The translations under genes and the position numbers were made by a program. The notes beneath the pieces are model-generated. The model made no database searches. It was given only the letters and a program-made list of their open reading frames with translations, and was not told the DNA's origin. Positions 43,226 to 54,732 of a DNA stretch of 64,000 bases are shown here, in pieces. The DNA is from Blasia pusilla. Lineage: Eukaryota > Marchantiophyta > Marchantiopsida > Blasiales. Within the stretch, counting starts at the first letter, position 1; every line of letters starts with the position of its first letter. The DNA lies in the NCBI GenBank assembly GCA_050084515.1, contig CM114273.1, positions 3,906,001-3,970,000 on the forward strand, read 5' to 3'.

Positions 43226-46200
43226 TTTCAAGGGCATTATCATATGCGTGGAAATGAGTCTAGTGATGGTGAAATAGACCCCAAACCATATGCATGCCAC
43301 TCCTATTTCTTATTTTCTTTCCGCTTGTAGCCGTTCCTTTCTCAGTCCCTTACTGTTTTAATCTTTGTTTGATGTGATTTCCTTGGACTTTGAAAAAGTA
43401 GACCTCCTAGATGATAAAACTAGATGTTAGGATACCTTCCTTTCTTCAACCTATCCCTTTTATTCATGTCTCACTTGAATGTGTAGTTTACAAGGCCAAT
43501 TGTGGAGTAGAAAATTATGTAATGAGAAGAAAGTGAATAAAATTTCTGTAATACAGTCAACTGACACATTTCTCAAAAAGAAAATCAGATGGGATCTGTA
43601 CCATTTCTATATCTAGCCGACCTATGGGAAATGGGAGCAAGTTCATCAATCAACAACAGGACCAAAATATTTCATGTGGCATTTTTTCAATATGGATCCA
43701 TAAAGTTTAACCTATGAGGAGTGACAGAGTTTAGACTCACTGAAGGAAAGGAATCAGGAGGGTTCCAAGCATTATCAAATCATGCTCATTTAGGATCTGG
43801 ATTCACCCTATCTAACAGTGTCTTTGACCAGATCTCCCAAATAATTCCGTGGAGATTGTGGCCTCTAGCCCCCATATGGGAAGATACCATCAACACTGCT
43901 CAACCACTCCAAACTCAACCTCGTAATCAAATGTTATGTCCTTAACTTTTAATGGCTACCCTAACTATGAATCAACCCTGAATCAGTTTACAAAACCTAG
44001 CCGTCTACTCTACTCTTTTAAGTTATCTACCTTGGACTCTTTGTGGCTATTCTCAGATCTCTTCATGAAGTTTCAGCTGATAGCATAAAGTTCTTTCCAT
44101 GCCTCTAGAGCTTTGGGATACTGATGTAGTATTCTTCAGTACTCTTGGGCTTTTTTTTTTCAGCTTCCAAAATGTTTTTGGGCTTTACCTATTAGAGTAT
44201 GTCTCTCACTATCTTTCCTTTCTATTGTGCTCTTGGGGCATGGATCCATTCTGAGTGGAATTGGGATTGCAGCTCCGTAATTTTTATATGTTTTCTTACT
44301 ATCATTGCAGGATGGCCCTTCATCTCCACTTGCCTTCATATCTATCAAAAGAAATGGAAGTTGTATCTTTTATGGGGAGGACCTATTTTTATACTTGTAG
44401 GTTTGCACGCTTTTATATGAGTCATCTTTTAAGCACCAGGATGACTCTAGTTGGTTGAGAATACAAACGAAGGATTCTTCACACAATTAATAAAGCAGCA
44501 AAGAGCATGACCTCACACAAGACACCAGCTTCCTTCCCAAAATTCATTATGTGTAATGATTTTCTTTCCTTGAGAGATGATGTGATTGGTTTGGATATTC
44601 TCCAAGACTAGGTTTGCAAAGCAAAAACCGAATGCGAAAGTTTGGGCCGAAGACAAGGAATCGAACACACAGGAACCGAGAGCCACACACACACTAGACA
44701 TGGAAGTCAGATCTGAAGTGCAAGCCTACCGAGTCTCACGGCGAAACAGAGGAAGACCTGTGACCGATAAGAGGAATATGGGCTCACGTGGACGTCACTC
44801 AGATTCACTCACCTTACCTGAAGAACCCTCGAGCGACGACGAATTCGGGTGGTTTTGAAGCTGCAGAATGGGGAGATATTCCAGCTAGCTCATTCTTCCA
44901 GTTTCTCGTTCAATGCAGACTTCAGGTTAAGAGATGATCACAAACAGTGGTCCCTGTCCGCATTCCGATTTCGGAAAAGTCGGAACGACCGGCTGGAAGG
45001 GCGACGATGCTCCACAGCAGTAAAAGAGTTGCTACTCTAGAAGTGTGCCGATTCAGCAGCCGCAGCTCAGACAACTCGAAATAGCGAATCGGATGAGAGG
45101 AGAACTCGATCGCTAAGGGGCTTTGGGCGACTTGGCTATGAGAGCAATCGCAGCCCTGTAACTATGAAAGAATGTCACGCTGTGAGAAGGATGGCGTAAG
45201 ATTTTGTTTTTCTCTGGATCCGACGTTGTTCCATTCATCGGGACCGTAAAAGACGTCGGGTTAATGAGACGGCCGTCGGGAGAGTTTCGTCTTGGCTCAG
45301 TTGACCGCATATCTTGTGGTCTACTTCGAAACCCTCCTTTTCTACGAAGACTCGGGTTCTCGCAAAAGTGAAAGTAGAAAAGGCATATTTTCAGTCCATG
45401 TACTAGTAGTAAGGGTTGGGAAAGTTTCGAATGTAGGCCAATGGATTTCATTTCTTTTTTTAAACTAAATTTGTTAAGTTGCCGCAATTTCCACATCTTA
45501 TCTTAGCTTGATATAAACCCTAATTTAATTGATGGAAAATGATGTTACTTCCACCACAACAAGACACAATCAATCTTATAACCCATTTCAAAAGACCTAT
45601 AGTTACATGTTTATCCTTTGTAATAGTAAAACTATATCACAAAACTTGAAACCATATGATTTTTACTTCCATCAAAATTTATAGCAAATATTGATGATAT
45701 CATTTGTGTAATGGTTTTTTTATTTCTTAATAAAAATCTATGAATATAATTGGTATGTAAATTATCATTTGTTATCAATTATAATTTGGCTGGATGTTAT
45801 TTGCCTAGTTGTATGTCTAATTTTGCCCATCCATCTCGAAAAGAGAGAATCATTTAATATTCTCCTTGGCTTTGTATGCATAGAAGAGTGTAATCAAATT
45901 TGTGCATACCTCAACCCCGACAATTAGATTTCAACCCCGACAAAAAAATCTCACATGTTTAACTAGGGAACTCATAAGGATTTATTTACCTAATATTAAG
46001 GGGAAAAAAGTTATGTCTCTAGATACCTCTTTGTTGTCCAATGACCTCTTATCACAAATAGCCGATGATGCATAAACCAAAGAGGAAGCCACAAGGATAC
46101 TTGGAGTTAGTAGCAAAGAGGCTAGACTAGTTGTAAGACTAGGGAAGGGCAAGACCCTTAGATATTTGCTGCTGATGACGAGTGATTTGCGGTAGTAAGG

Positions 46201-46487
46201 TTTAGGTTGTAAGGTTTGTAAAAAAAAAGTAAGAGTCCCTAGGCATTTCTTTGCATCTTCATAAGGAAGCATTACCCCGAAATCTAGTTCATCGCCGACA
46301 AGTGGGCATAAAAAATTGGATCCATTAAGATGTTGGGAATGACTGATAGACATGAGAAAACCATAAGACACCGAGCCATGGAATTCCAAAAACCTAGGGA
46401 TTTTGGCTCATGAAAAGTTCAGAGAATCAAGATAACTCACAAGATTATAGAAGTAAAGATCTATAATTGGGTTAAGGGCCCTAACTA
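43226..46487. other. Unassigned region left of the full-length chromovirus
   Basis: No family is recognised. A plus-strand frame at 44586-44858 (90 codons, basic then ending PSSDDEFGWF) and a following frame at 44849-45040 have gene-like composition but no known domain. A minus-strand frame at 45982-46389 is also unassigned. The last five bases (aacta, 46483-46487) are the left copy of the target duplication of the chromovirus. Confidence 0.3.
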
Positions 46488-47831
46488 TGTCGTAGTGTTT
46501 ATACATATGAAATAGTCTATGAAATAGTCGATCGACGCATCAAGTAAATCAAAGGCACGCGACCGAATAGTCGTCACACTTTAAGTACGCAAGTATATTC
46601 TAAACTTGGGCGATGAAGATTCATACCACAAGTAATTCTGATCATCTAAATCGAGATTTGGAGCTTTAGAAGTCTAAGCTAAGAGATCCCGTAAGGAAAG
46701 TCATAGTAAAGCCCGTCGGGCACTTCATGCAATATTTACGGGGAAATTATAAGTGTTAGCCAAGAATAAATATGAAGGCTACACTCCGGTAAAGTAAGAA
46801 TAAGACTTCTAAGGTTAAAAAGAAAGAAGATAGAAGGAAGAAGACAATTACGGGAGCTGCCATCCAAAAAGTAACGGTGTCGTTGGAATATTGTGGACGG
46901 CCAACGAATCTTGGTAAATATTTGGTCAAGAGAAAATCTCAAGGAAAGAGGAGAAAAAGATTTGAGTAAAATAGACCAAGTAGTGAGAGTGACCAAGGAA
47001 GAGGGAAAAGTCTCTACCATTCAAAGAGAGCCAAATGGCAAAAGCTCCTTGGAGGTGAATTGGAAAGATAAGTTAGAGAAGACTAAAACGTGTTTCGGAG
47101 GAGCAAATGGAAGTCATATGGGGAGATCAAGGACGCGTTGGAAAGCCAGGAAGAAGGGATTTTCATGAAACAAGTTTTGAGAGCGCGATCAGAAATGGAG
47201 AGCACAAGAGAAGCTGTCAAGTGAAGGGAGGTCAGAAATCTGCTGCAGAAAGTCGGAGATGACGTTTTAAAGCTTTGTGAGAGTTATATTTGGGAACGCA
47301 AGGAGATTGAGACGCCATTGGAAAGTTGGAAAGGCGAGAGTTTTTTCAGAATTTGAATCAAGATCGTTTCTACAGCTCTCAGAAAGGGAGATTAAGTGCG
47401 CGGGGATGCTGCAGAACAATTGATTGCTGAGTGAAGCTATGTGCAATCAAGAGAGGTCAAGGAGGAGATTGAAGAGAGAAATTTCTGACATCTAGGAGAA
47501 TTTGGAGACTTGAGGAGATAAGATCAGTGCCTCATTCAGTTCAGTTTAATTGTTTTTGGGATTGGAAGAAGAGAGAAAGCAAGGAGTCTTTGAAGCTTGT
47601 TGATTGCCGTATGGGTTTAATAGTTGGGTTCTAAAGCCTTGGGTCTTTAGTTTTGATGATCAGACTGAGTGGTCTTCTTGTTAAGGAGAACTGAGCCTCT
47701 CAGAGTTCAGATTTATAGTTGAAAGTGATTTGAGTGGTGAGTGGCGTGTGGAAAAGTGCTTTATTGCCAAAAGTTAAATTTGGTCAATAGTGGTCACCTG
47801 ATTTTGGCGTCTAGTAATATTTTTCGGGACA
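46488..47831 (+). repeat. Left LTR of the chromovirus
   Basis: 1344 bp, TGTCGTAGTG...CGGGACA. It contains an open frame of 91 codons (46893-47168) that is also open in the right LTR. See the matching right copy. Confidence 0.93.
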
Positions 47832-47833
47832 TT

Positions 47834-47850
47834 TGGTATTAGAGCTGGTT
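47834..47850 (+). promoter_or_regulatory. Primer-binding site (Met-tRNA type)
   Basis: TGGTATTAGAGCTGGTT starts two bases after the LTR end. Plant initiator Met-tRNA primed elements typically have TGGTATCAGAGC, so one C-to-T change is present. Confidence 0.85.
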
Positions 47851-47864
47851 AGGTCAGGTGCCTT

Positions 47865-48181
47865 GTGTGGTTTGAGAGTGCTTTATTGTGTATAAATCAT
47901 CTGAGAAGGATGGAGCAACAGCTTGTTGCATCTGAAGCTGCGAGACTAGAGTTAGAAGCTAGGTTGAGAGATCGTGAGAGAGAGCGAGACTATAGAAGTC
48001 AAATTGGTATGCCATTAGTATATGTAGTTGAGGATGGAGTTCCTGTGATTGAGGCATAGAAGCCTCCATCTATAGAAGCTTGGTCTTCTAAGGTCATGTA
48101 GTTCAAGTTTCACATGTTCTTCCGGAAGTCCAACCACGGAGAGGGCTTCGATGGCCTAAACCTACTGAGCCTCCCATGTAT

Positions 48182-48258
<77 letters not shown>

Positions 48259-48812
48259 AATTTGAGAGTTGGGAATTAGCTATGTCCATGTATTTACAAT
48301 GCTTTGGAAAATAGGGTTGGTTTTCATATGCATGTAGTAGGTTGGGAGATATAGCTAGACGTTGGTTGATGGCTGTCTAGCGTGAGAAAGAGGCTAAAGG
48401 AGAGCCTATGATAAATTCTTGGGATCAACTCAATAGTTTGATTCGTGCTCGATTAGTTCCTGCTAATGAATACGTGATGCGTCGTAAGGCTTTAGAGTCT
48501 CTAAAGCAAACGGGCAACATAAGAGAGTATATTTTTGAGTTTAATCACTTAGCTATATTAGCAGGGATTACTAATTTAGAGGAGAAGCGCTACCAATTTG
48601 TTGGAGGGCTTCAAAGCTACTATCCTATCAAGGTCGAAGAGTGGGGTGAAGAAATTCCGTTGGAAGATGTTTACAAGAAGTTAGAAAATGTAAAATGTGC
48701 TCGCCAAGAGCATTATTCTAACCCAATGCTCAGCACTAAGCGACGAGGGCAAAGTGTAGTTGAAAAGGAAGTATGTAGCCTGGTCTTAGGGGTACATTTC
48801 AGAGAGGAATAA
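47865..48812 (+). pseudogene. gag of the chromovirus, interrupted
   Basis: An N-terminal frame (47865-48059) has a coiled-coil-like run (EQQLVASEAARLELEARLRD). A second frame continues through a GA microsatellite into ESWELAMSMYL, and the capsid core frame (48408-48812) begins INSWDQLNSLIRARLVPANE and contains RRKALESLKQTGNIREYIFE, the typical retrotransposon Gag (retrotrans_gag) fold region. Stops at 48057-48059 and near 48312 and 48380 separate the pieces. The expanded GA tract encodes an artificial Glu-Arg run inside Gag. Confidence 0.8.
48186..48256 (+). repeat. (GA)n microsatellite inside gag
   Basis: About 35 uninterrupted GA units. In the gag frame it reads as an alternating Glu-Arg run between MYNGE-like text and ESQFESWELAM, so it expanded from a GERES-type coding stretch. 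Confidence 0.98.
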
Positions 48813-49029
48813 GATCTCAAATGAGTTCTATATCAAGAGGAAGAAGTTCTTTTCATTTCAGAGGTAAATCTGGAATTTCATCAGTTGGCTTGATACATCC
48901 GTCCACTAAAGTTGTGAGTAGGGATATGATTGGAAAATCAACACCTAACCAAACCTAATCTGGTTCTAAGGTCCCTTCCACCTCTGGAGTTGGTCGTGGT
49001 ATTAGTTTTACACCCTTCTTTGATCAACG

Positions 49030-49085
49030 AAGATATTTTTGTTGTAATCAACCTGGGCATTTTGCCAAGGATTGTATGAATCCTG
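49030..49085 (+). pseudogene. Worn gag zinc knuckle
   Basis: RYFCCNQPGHFAKDC matches C-X2-C-X4-H-X4-C except that the first Cys position is Tyr, so zinc binding is probably lost. It is followed by an open but short frame ahead of the protease. Confidence 0.75.
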
Positions 49086-49284
49086 CCATACATTATATTT
49101 CGGAGCAGCAAGAGGAAGAAGGGGATAAAAGAGATCAATTTGATGAGGAAGGTGAATGAGAGCCGATTGATAATTCTTTGCAATGTGTTCATCACAACGT
49201 TTCTACTCCACCAACTGATAAGGTTTATAACACAACTTCTCTAGATAAATGTTTGCCTTGGGTGAAAATAATGATTAAAGGTCA

Positions 49285-49740
49285 AACTTTTGTATTTTAG
49301 TTGATACATGTGCAAATATAAATGCTATAAATTTTAGTTTGGTGAAGGATTTTGGTATTGCAATAACTAAAATAGTGCAGCCTTTGGTTGTTAGATTTGC
49401 CAAAGGATCTGCTCAGGTAGTTAATATCTGTATCGATACAAATTGGTAAAACTGAGAAGAAATCTGATTTGTTGCTCCTAGATCTTCTAGAATCAATTTC
49501 TGGAATTCTCTCTTGGGAATGGTTAAAAAGTTCCAAAGCTATTCCAAGCACAGACAAAGGGAATTTGGCTCTTTATGATGAATATGGGGAATGGGACATT
49601 GTTCCACTCCTTACAACATCAGACACTAGTAAGGAAGTAAGATCCTTAGCCATCCAATATAGCACAACAAGAGTAGGTTGTGAGATTTGTATCCCTCGTC
49701 AATTTAATAGAACTTTAAAATATGCTGAAGAAGCATAGGT
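49285..49740 (+). pseudogene. Protease remnant of the chromovirus
   Basis: ILVDTCANINAINFSLVKDFG (two adjoining pieces, about 49295-49355) corresponds to the retropepsin active site, with the DTG/DSG triplet changed to DTC. A frameshift near 49440 separates it from the C-terminal part LLLDLLESISGILSWEWL (49469-49525). The later frame to 49738 is the linker to RT. The protease is inactive as written. Confidence 0.7.
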
Positions 49741-49843
49741 GGTTTTGGTAGCTAAGTCAGAAAAAGAAAAAGAAATTGATTCTCCTAGTAATTCTCCTAT
49801 CAAGGTTGAGATGGCGAATCTTTTAGACGAATAAAAAGATATT

Positions 49844-51088
49844 ATGCCAAATGAACTTCCATCAGAATTACCTCCTAGAAGATCTTTAGATCATAAAATT
49901 GATCTTATACCTGGTTCGGACATCCCTAATAGGGGCCATGGTCAGAGATTGACATATGTTGAATTAGAGAAACTTAAACATCAATTAATTGAGCTTTTAG
50001 AAAAAGGGCATATCCGACCTAGTGTATCATCTTATGCAACACCAATACTATTTCTAGCTAAGAAAGATGATACTATTAGAATGTGTGGAGATTATCGAGC
50101 ATTAAATAAGATTACTGTCAAGAATCGATATCCATTGCCCCTTATGGATGAAACTATGGATAGATTAGCGAAAGGAAGGTTCTTCACTAAGTTAGATTTA
50201 AGATCAAGTTATCATCAAATTAGAATAGCCGAAGGGGATGAATTTAAGACTGCTATTCGTACACGCTATGATTTGTATGAATATGGTGTGCTACCTTTTA
50301 GTCTTACTAATGCACCTGCTACTTTTTGTACATTAATGAATGATGTCTTTAGAGATTTGTTAGATGTATGTGTGATCGTATATTTAGATGACATAATAAT
50401 CTTCTCTTCTACTTGGGAACAATATATATTAGATGTTAGAGAAGTTTTGAATCGTCTACGTAAAGAAAAATTATATGTTAAAAAGAGTAAATATTCTTTT
50501 GGACAATCAAATGTAGTTTTCTTAGAATGTTTAATTGATAATGAAGGTGTTCATCCAAATCATAATAAAATTCATGTATTATTAAGTTGGCCTAGATCCC
50601 ACAATATAGCAGAGACTTGTTCATTCCTTGGATTAGCTACTTATTTCAAAAGATATGTTAAAATTTTTGCTGAAATAGCTAGTCTATTACATACTTTTAC
50701 TAATAAGAAACATGTTTATAATTGGACCCAAGAGTGTGAAATAGCTTTTGAAAGACTCAAAGAAATTTTGAGTACTGAACATGTATTAGCTCTTCCTAAT
50801 ATAAGAGAACCATTTGAGGTGCATACTGATGCATCCAATCTGGCTATTGGAGGAGTGTTAATCCAAGCTGGGAAACCAATAGCTTATGAGTCCCATAAGT
50901 TGAGTGAGATAAAGATAAAGTGGGCAGCTCATGAAAAAGAAATGTATGCTCTAATATATTGTTTAAAATGGTGGGAAGACTACCTCATTCCAAGTATAAT
51001 TACTATAGTAACTAACAATATTGCTAATACATATTTTCAAACCCAACCCACACTTTCACCAAAACAAGTTAAGTGGCAATTTGAATGA
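49844..51088 (+). CDS. Reverse transcriptase and RNase H of the chromovirus (partial pol)
   Basis: One open frame of 414 codons. RT blocks: MCGDYRALNKITVKNRYPLP (fingers), KLDLRSSYHQIRI (first Asp region), PFSLTNAPATF (usually FGLTNAPATF), VYLDDIIIFS (catalytic YLDD, 50381-50392) and FLGLATYFKRYVK. RNase H follows: HTDASNLAIGGVL, AYESHKLSE, AAHEKEMYALIYCL, and TNNIANTYF, where the usual TDN has an Asn in place of the catalytic Asp. The frame begins at an internal Met after a stop near 49831, so it is the central part of a larger Pol. RT could fold, but RNase H is probably disabled. Confidence 0.93.
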   Translation: MPNELPSELPPRRSLDHKIDLIPGSDIPNRGHGQRLTYVELEKLKHQLIELLEKGHIRPSVSSYATPILFLAKKDDTIRMCGDYRALNKITVKNRYPLPLMDETMDRLAKGRFFTKLDLRSSYHQIRIAEGDEFKTAIRTRYDLYEYGVLPFSLTNAPATFCTLMNDVFRDLLDVCVIVYLDDIIIFSSTWEQYILDVREVLNRLRKEKLYVKKSKYSFGQSNVVFLECLIDNEGVHPNHNKIHVLLSWPRSHNIAETCSFLGLATYFKRYVKIFAEIASLLHTFTNKKHVYNWTQECEIAFERLKEILSTEHVLALPNIREPFEVHTDASNLAIGGVLIQAGKPIAYESHKLSEIKIKWAAHEKEMYALIYCLKWWEDYLIPSIITIVTNNIANTYFQTQPTLSPKQVKWQFE

Positions 51089-51289
51089 TCTAAATACCAT
51101 GTTACTTGGAAATATACAAAAGGAAAAGAGCATATACTTGTTGATGTATTGAGTCATAAACTTAATGTTTTTGTTGCTCAAACTTTGGAGCAGGAATTGC
51201 TTGACTTAGTCAGATCCGCAACTGAAGTTGATCTTCAGGCATGAGAGTGGCATCGCCAACAAGCAAGCGATCCTAAACTTTTTTAAAAT
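51089..51289 (+). pseudogene. End of RNase H and linker to integrase, with stops
   Basis: The Pol frame continues after the TGA at 51086-51088 with KYHVTWKYTKGKEHILVDVLSHK (the DALSR-like end of RNase H, in two adjoining pieces). A further TGA (about 51244) and TAA (about 51284) precede the integrase frame. Confidence 0.7.
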
Positions 51290-52179
51290 TTGCAATTTAA
51301 GAATGGATTATGGGTTTTTAAACAAGATAGAGCGTACATTCCAGATGTAGAAATTAGAATTAGGATTTTGAGTGAGTCCCATGATTGTATATTAGCTGCT
51401 CATGGTGGGCGTGAGAAAACTCTAGACCAAGTGAAATATAAATTTTATTGGCCTTCTTTAATAAGAGATGTTGAACAATATGTAGCTTCACGTATAGTTT
51501 ATCAACAAAATAGAGCTAATTATAGAAGAACGGCTGGTTTATTTCAACCTTTACCCATACCTGAGGGAATTTGGGAATCAATCAACATGGATTTTGTATT
51601 GGGATTACCTATATCCGAAGGTTTTAATGCTATTTGGGTTGCGTGTGATAGATTTAGTAAACAAGCCCATTTTGTTTCTTGTGTAGATTCCATTTTTGCT
51701 AAACAAACTAAACAAACTGCTGATTTATTTCTTACTCATATATTTAGATTACATGGACTACCCAAGGATATAGTTAGTGATAGAGATACCCGCTTTACTT
51801 CTGATTTTTAGGCCGGTTGTTCAATAGATTAGGTACTAATCTGAAATTTAGTACAGCATTCCATCCTCAAACCGATGGACAAACAGAACGTGTAAACCAA
51901 GTGTTAGAACAAGGATTACGGAATTATATTATAAGAGATCAATCAGATTGGTCTTTGCATTTAGCATTTATAGAGTTTGCTTATAATTCCACTCGACATT
52001 TTGCTACAGGATTAGCACCATTTGAGATTTTATATAAAGGTAAACACCCTCCGTTGATACATATATCCTTATCTATGTGGAATGAATCAACATCTCCACG
52101 AACCCCCTCTATTCATGATGTAGATTTGTATTTAAATATCAATGGTTTTGTGTTAGATATGGCTAAAGCTAATATGTAG
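51290..52179 (+). pseudogene. Integrase of the chromovirus, interrupted
   Basis: The first frame (51290-51811) has the N-terminal zinc domain with both His (HDCILAAHGG), but the two Cys of CxxC are replaced (SRIVYQQNRAN where SCIVCQQNKAN is expected). The core follows with MDFVLGLP (first Asp), WVACDRFSKQAHF and DRDTRFTS (second Asp), then a TAG stop at 51809-51811 and a frameshift. The second frame (51817-52179) has AFHPQTDGQTERVNQVLEQGLR (two adjoining pieces) with the catalytic Glu, then FAYNSTRHFATGLAPFEILY. A TAG at 52177-52179 ends it. The DDE triad is present but never in one frame. Confidence 0.9.
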
Positions 52180-52473
52180 AGAGCTCAACGTCGATATGCA
52201 AAACAAGTAAATCAACACCGTCGAGAGGTGGAATTTGAGATAGGTGATCGTGTATGGTTGAAAACCAAGAATTTCAATTTTCCTTCTCAACAAGTGAGAA
52301 AGTTAGTACCTAGATGGGCTGGTCCTTTTATCATTATTAGGAAAATTCAAAAGACCGCTTATGAATTGCAATTGCCTCCTCGCATACATCAATATCATCC
52401 CATGTTTCATGTTTCCTTGCTTAAGGAATTTGTGGAAGATTTAGAAAGGTTTTCAGATAGAGAACAAAAATAG
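52180..52473 (+). pseudogene. Integrase C-terminal GPF/Y module
   Basis: FEIGDRVWLKTKNFN, LVPRWAGPFIIIRKI and HPMFHVSLLKEFV form the usual C-terminal GPF/Y domain of Ty3/gypsy integrases, open from 52228 to the TAG at 52471-52473. Confidence 0.88.
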
Positions 52474-52491
52474 CATCTAGTATTAGAGAGT

Positions 52492-52689
52492 TTGACGTCT
52501 TTGGATGATATGCAAGTGGGAAAGATTTTAAATGACCGCTTAGTGTCAAAAGGAAATGGTCAGTATGAGAGGGAATTTTTGATTAAATGGAAGGGTAGAG
52601 GAATATCCACTTCCACTTGGGAACCTCTAATGAAATTACCATGGAATCAAATGAGAGAACCATTGAAATGTTGGTTGGAAACCAAATAA
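52492..52689 (+). CDS. Chromodomain at the end of Pol
   Basis: VGKILNDRLV...EREFLIKWKGRGISTSTWEP is a chromodomain (aromatic and WKG..xxxxTWEP pattern). In chromoviruses it follows the integrase and directs insertion toward marked chromatin. It is separated from the GPF/Y frame by one stop. The element therefore belongs to the chromovirus clade. Confidence 0.88.
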   Translation: MTSLDDMQVGKILNDRLVSKGNGQYEREFLIKWKGRGISTSTWEPLMKLPWNQMREPLKCWLETK

Positions 52690-53356
52690 AACGGGCCAGA
52701 AGGGAGGAGGCCTAAGAAGCATAGAAGGGAGAAACGCTTAAGAGATACATATGATGATATTAAGCAATATAGTAGTGGGTCCTTAGCAGAACATTAATGA
52801 GGGTGCAATGTCGCGGCTTGATAAACCCATTCCCGCACATAGCTTGAGATGGATCTGTGATTATCTACTATATAACTCTATATTACATAATGTAGTCTCA
52901 TCAGGGTACCCGGAAGAAATTTCGCGGGCAACTGAGTCTAGAAAGGAAAGACAATTTGTCGAAGGACACTTCAACCCCATTATATCCAAAGAAGGAGAAG
53001 GATATAAAGCCAAGCATGGTAACCAGTCCTGTTGGCTTAAGTAAACATGAGTTCCAACCAAGTGTGGTTTGAGTCCCTTTGGTTGAGATTAAGATGATTG
53101 AACTCATAAAAATTTATTTTATGCAAGAAAATGAGAAATATGACTTTATTTTTGAAGCATTGGGAAAAATTAAATTAAAGATAAGTTTCCTGCAATACAA
53201 TTAAATGTTCGGAAATATTGTTGAAAAGTTAAGATTAGATATTGAATTGGAATGGGACATTCCATATCTACTCATTAAACTTTGAAACTGAATTTTCTTA
53301 ACATTTTCTTGAACACAATCGATCTCGGGGTCGAGATCTTTGTTGGTTGGGGAGTG
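52690..53356 (+). other. 3' internal untranslated region and polypurine tract of the chromovirus
   Basis: It follows Pol. Near the right LTR there is a small perfect hairpin (gatctcg gggt cgagatc, 53321-53338), then ggttggggag, the likely polypurine tract, just before the TGTCG of the LTR. Short frames here are not supported as genes. Confidence 0.55.
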
Positions 53357-54732
53357 TGTCGCAGTGTTTATATATATGAAATAGTTGATGCGACGCGTCA
53401 AGTAAATAAAAGGCACGCGACCGAATATTCGTCGTACTTTAAGTGCGTAGGTATATTCTAAACTTGACTGGGCGATGAAGATTCATACCACAAGTAATTA
53501 TCATCATCTAAGTCGAGATTTGGAGCTTTAGAAGTCTAAGCTAAAAGATCCCGTAAGGAAAATCGTAGTTTAAGCCCGTCGGGCACTTCATGTAATACTT
53601 ACAGGGAAATTATAAGTGTTAGCCAAGAATAAATATGAAGGCTACACTCCCGTAAAGTAAGAATAAGACTTCTAGAGGTTAAAAAGGAAAGAAGATAGAA
53701 GGAGTAAGTCAATTACGAGAGCTGCCATCCAAAAAGTAACGGTGCCGTTGGAATATTGTGGACGGCCAAATAATCTTGGTAAATATTTGGTCAAGAGAAA
53801 ATCTCAAGGAAAGAGGAGAAAAAGATTTGAGTAAAATAGACCAAGTAGTGAGAGTGACAAGGAAGAGGGAAAAAGTCTCTACAATTCAAAGAGAGACAAA
53901 TGGCAAAAGCTCCTTGGAGGTGAATTGGAAGGATAAGTTAGAGAAGACTAAAACGCGTTTCGGAGGAGCAAATGGAAGTCATATGGGGAGATCAAGGACG
54001 CGTTGGAAAGCCAGAAAGAAGGGCTTTTCATGAAACAAGTTTTGAGAGCGCGATCAGAAACAGAGGCACGAGAGAAGCTGTCAAGTGAAGGGGGGTCAGA
54101 AATCTGCTGCAAAAAGTTGAGATGACGTTTTAAAGCTTTGTGAGAGTCATATTTGGGAACGCAAGGAGATTGAGACGCCATTGGAAAGCTGGGAAGGCGA
54201 GAGTTTTTTCAGAATTTGAATCACCTCAAGATCGTTTCTACAGCTCTCAGAGTTTTGTCAGAATTTGAATCACCTCAAGATCGTTTCTCTGACTCTCAAA
54301 AGGGAGATTAAGTGCTGGGAGTCTTTTGAGAACAATTGATTGCTGATTGAAGCTGTGGGCAATCAAGAGAGGTCAAGGAGGAGATTGAAGAGAGAAATTG
54401 CTGACTTGAGGAGATAAGATCAATGCCTCATTCAATTTGGTTTAATTATTGTTGGGATTGGAAGAAGAGAGAAAGCAAAGAATCTTTGAAGCTTGTTGAT
54501 TGCCGTATGGGTTTAATAACTAGGTTCTAAAGCCTTGGGTCTTGAGTTTTGATGATGATACTGAGTGTTCTTGTTAAGGAGAATTGAATCCTAGATTTGT
54601 ATATTAGAATTATATGTATAGTTGAAAATGATTTGAATGGTGAATGGCCTGGAAAAGTGTTTTATTGCCAAAAATTTTAATTTTGTCAATAGTGGTCACC
54701 TAATTTGGGGTTTAATAATATTTTCCACAACA
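53357..54732 (+). repeat. Right LTR of the chromovirus
   Basis: 1376 bp, TGTCGCAGTG...CACAACA, matching the left LTR throughout with substitutions and indels (for example a local duplication of cagaatttgaatcacctcaagatcgtttct near 54205-54290). The 91-codon frame (53758-54033) corresponds to 46893-47168 of the left LTR. Confidence 0.93.

Larger units (their letters stand above)
46488..54732 (+). mobile_element. Full-length Ty3/gypsy chromovirus with LTRs and target duplication
   Basis: 8.2 kb in plus orientation. LTRs 46488-47831 and 53357-54732 both begin TGTCG and end in CA. The host bases aacta occur just left (46483-46487) and just right (54733-54737), a perfect 5-bp target-site duplication. 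A Met-tRNA-type PBS follows the left LTR and a purine-rich tract precedes the right one. The internal order is gag, protease, RT/RNase H, integrase, chromodomain. The LTRs are similar but differ by many substitutions and several indels, so the insertion is not recent, and pol has several disabling changes. It is the clearest complete element in the window. Confidence 0.95.

Noticed and set aside
44586-45040. Basic 90-codon frame and overlapping 63-codon frame as a gene
   Set aside because: Composition is gene-like but there is no domain, no convincing splice pair and no neighbour context.
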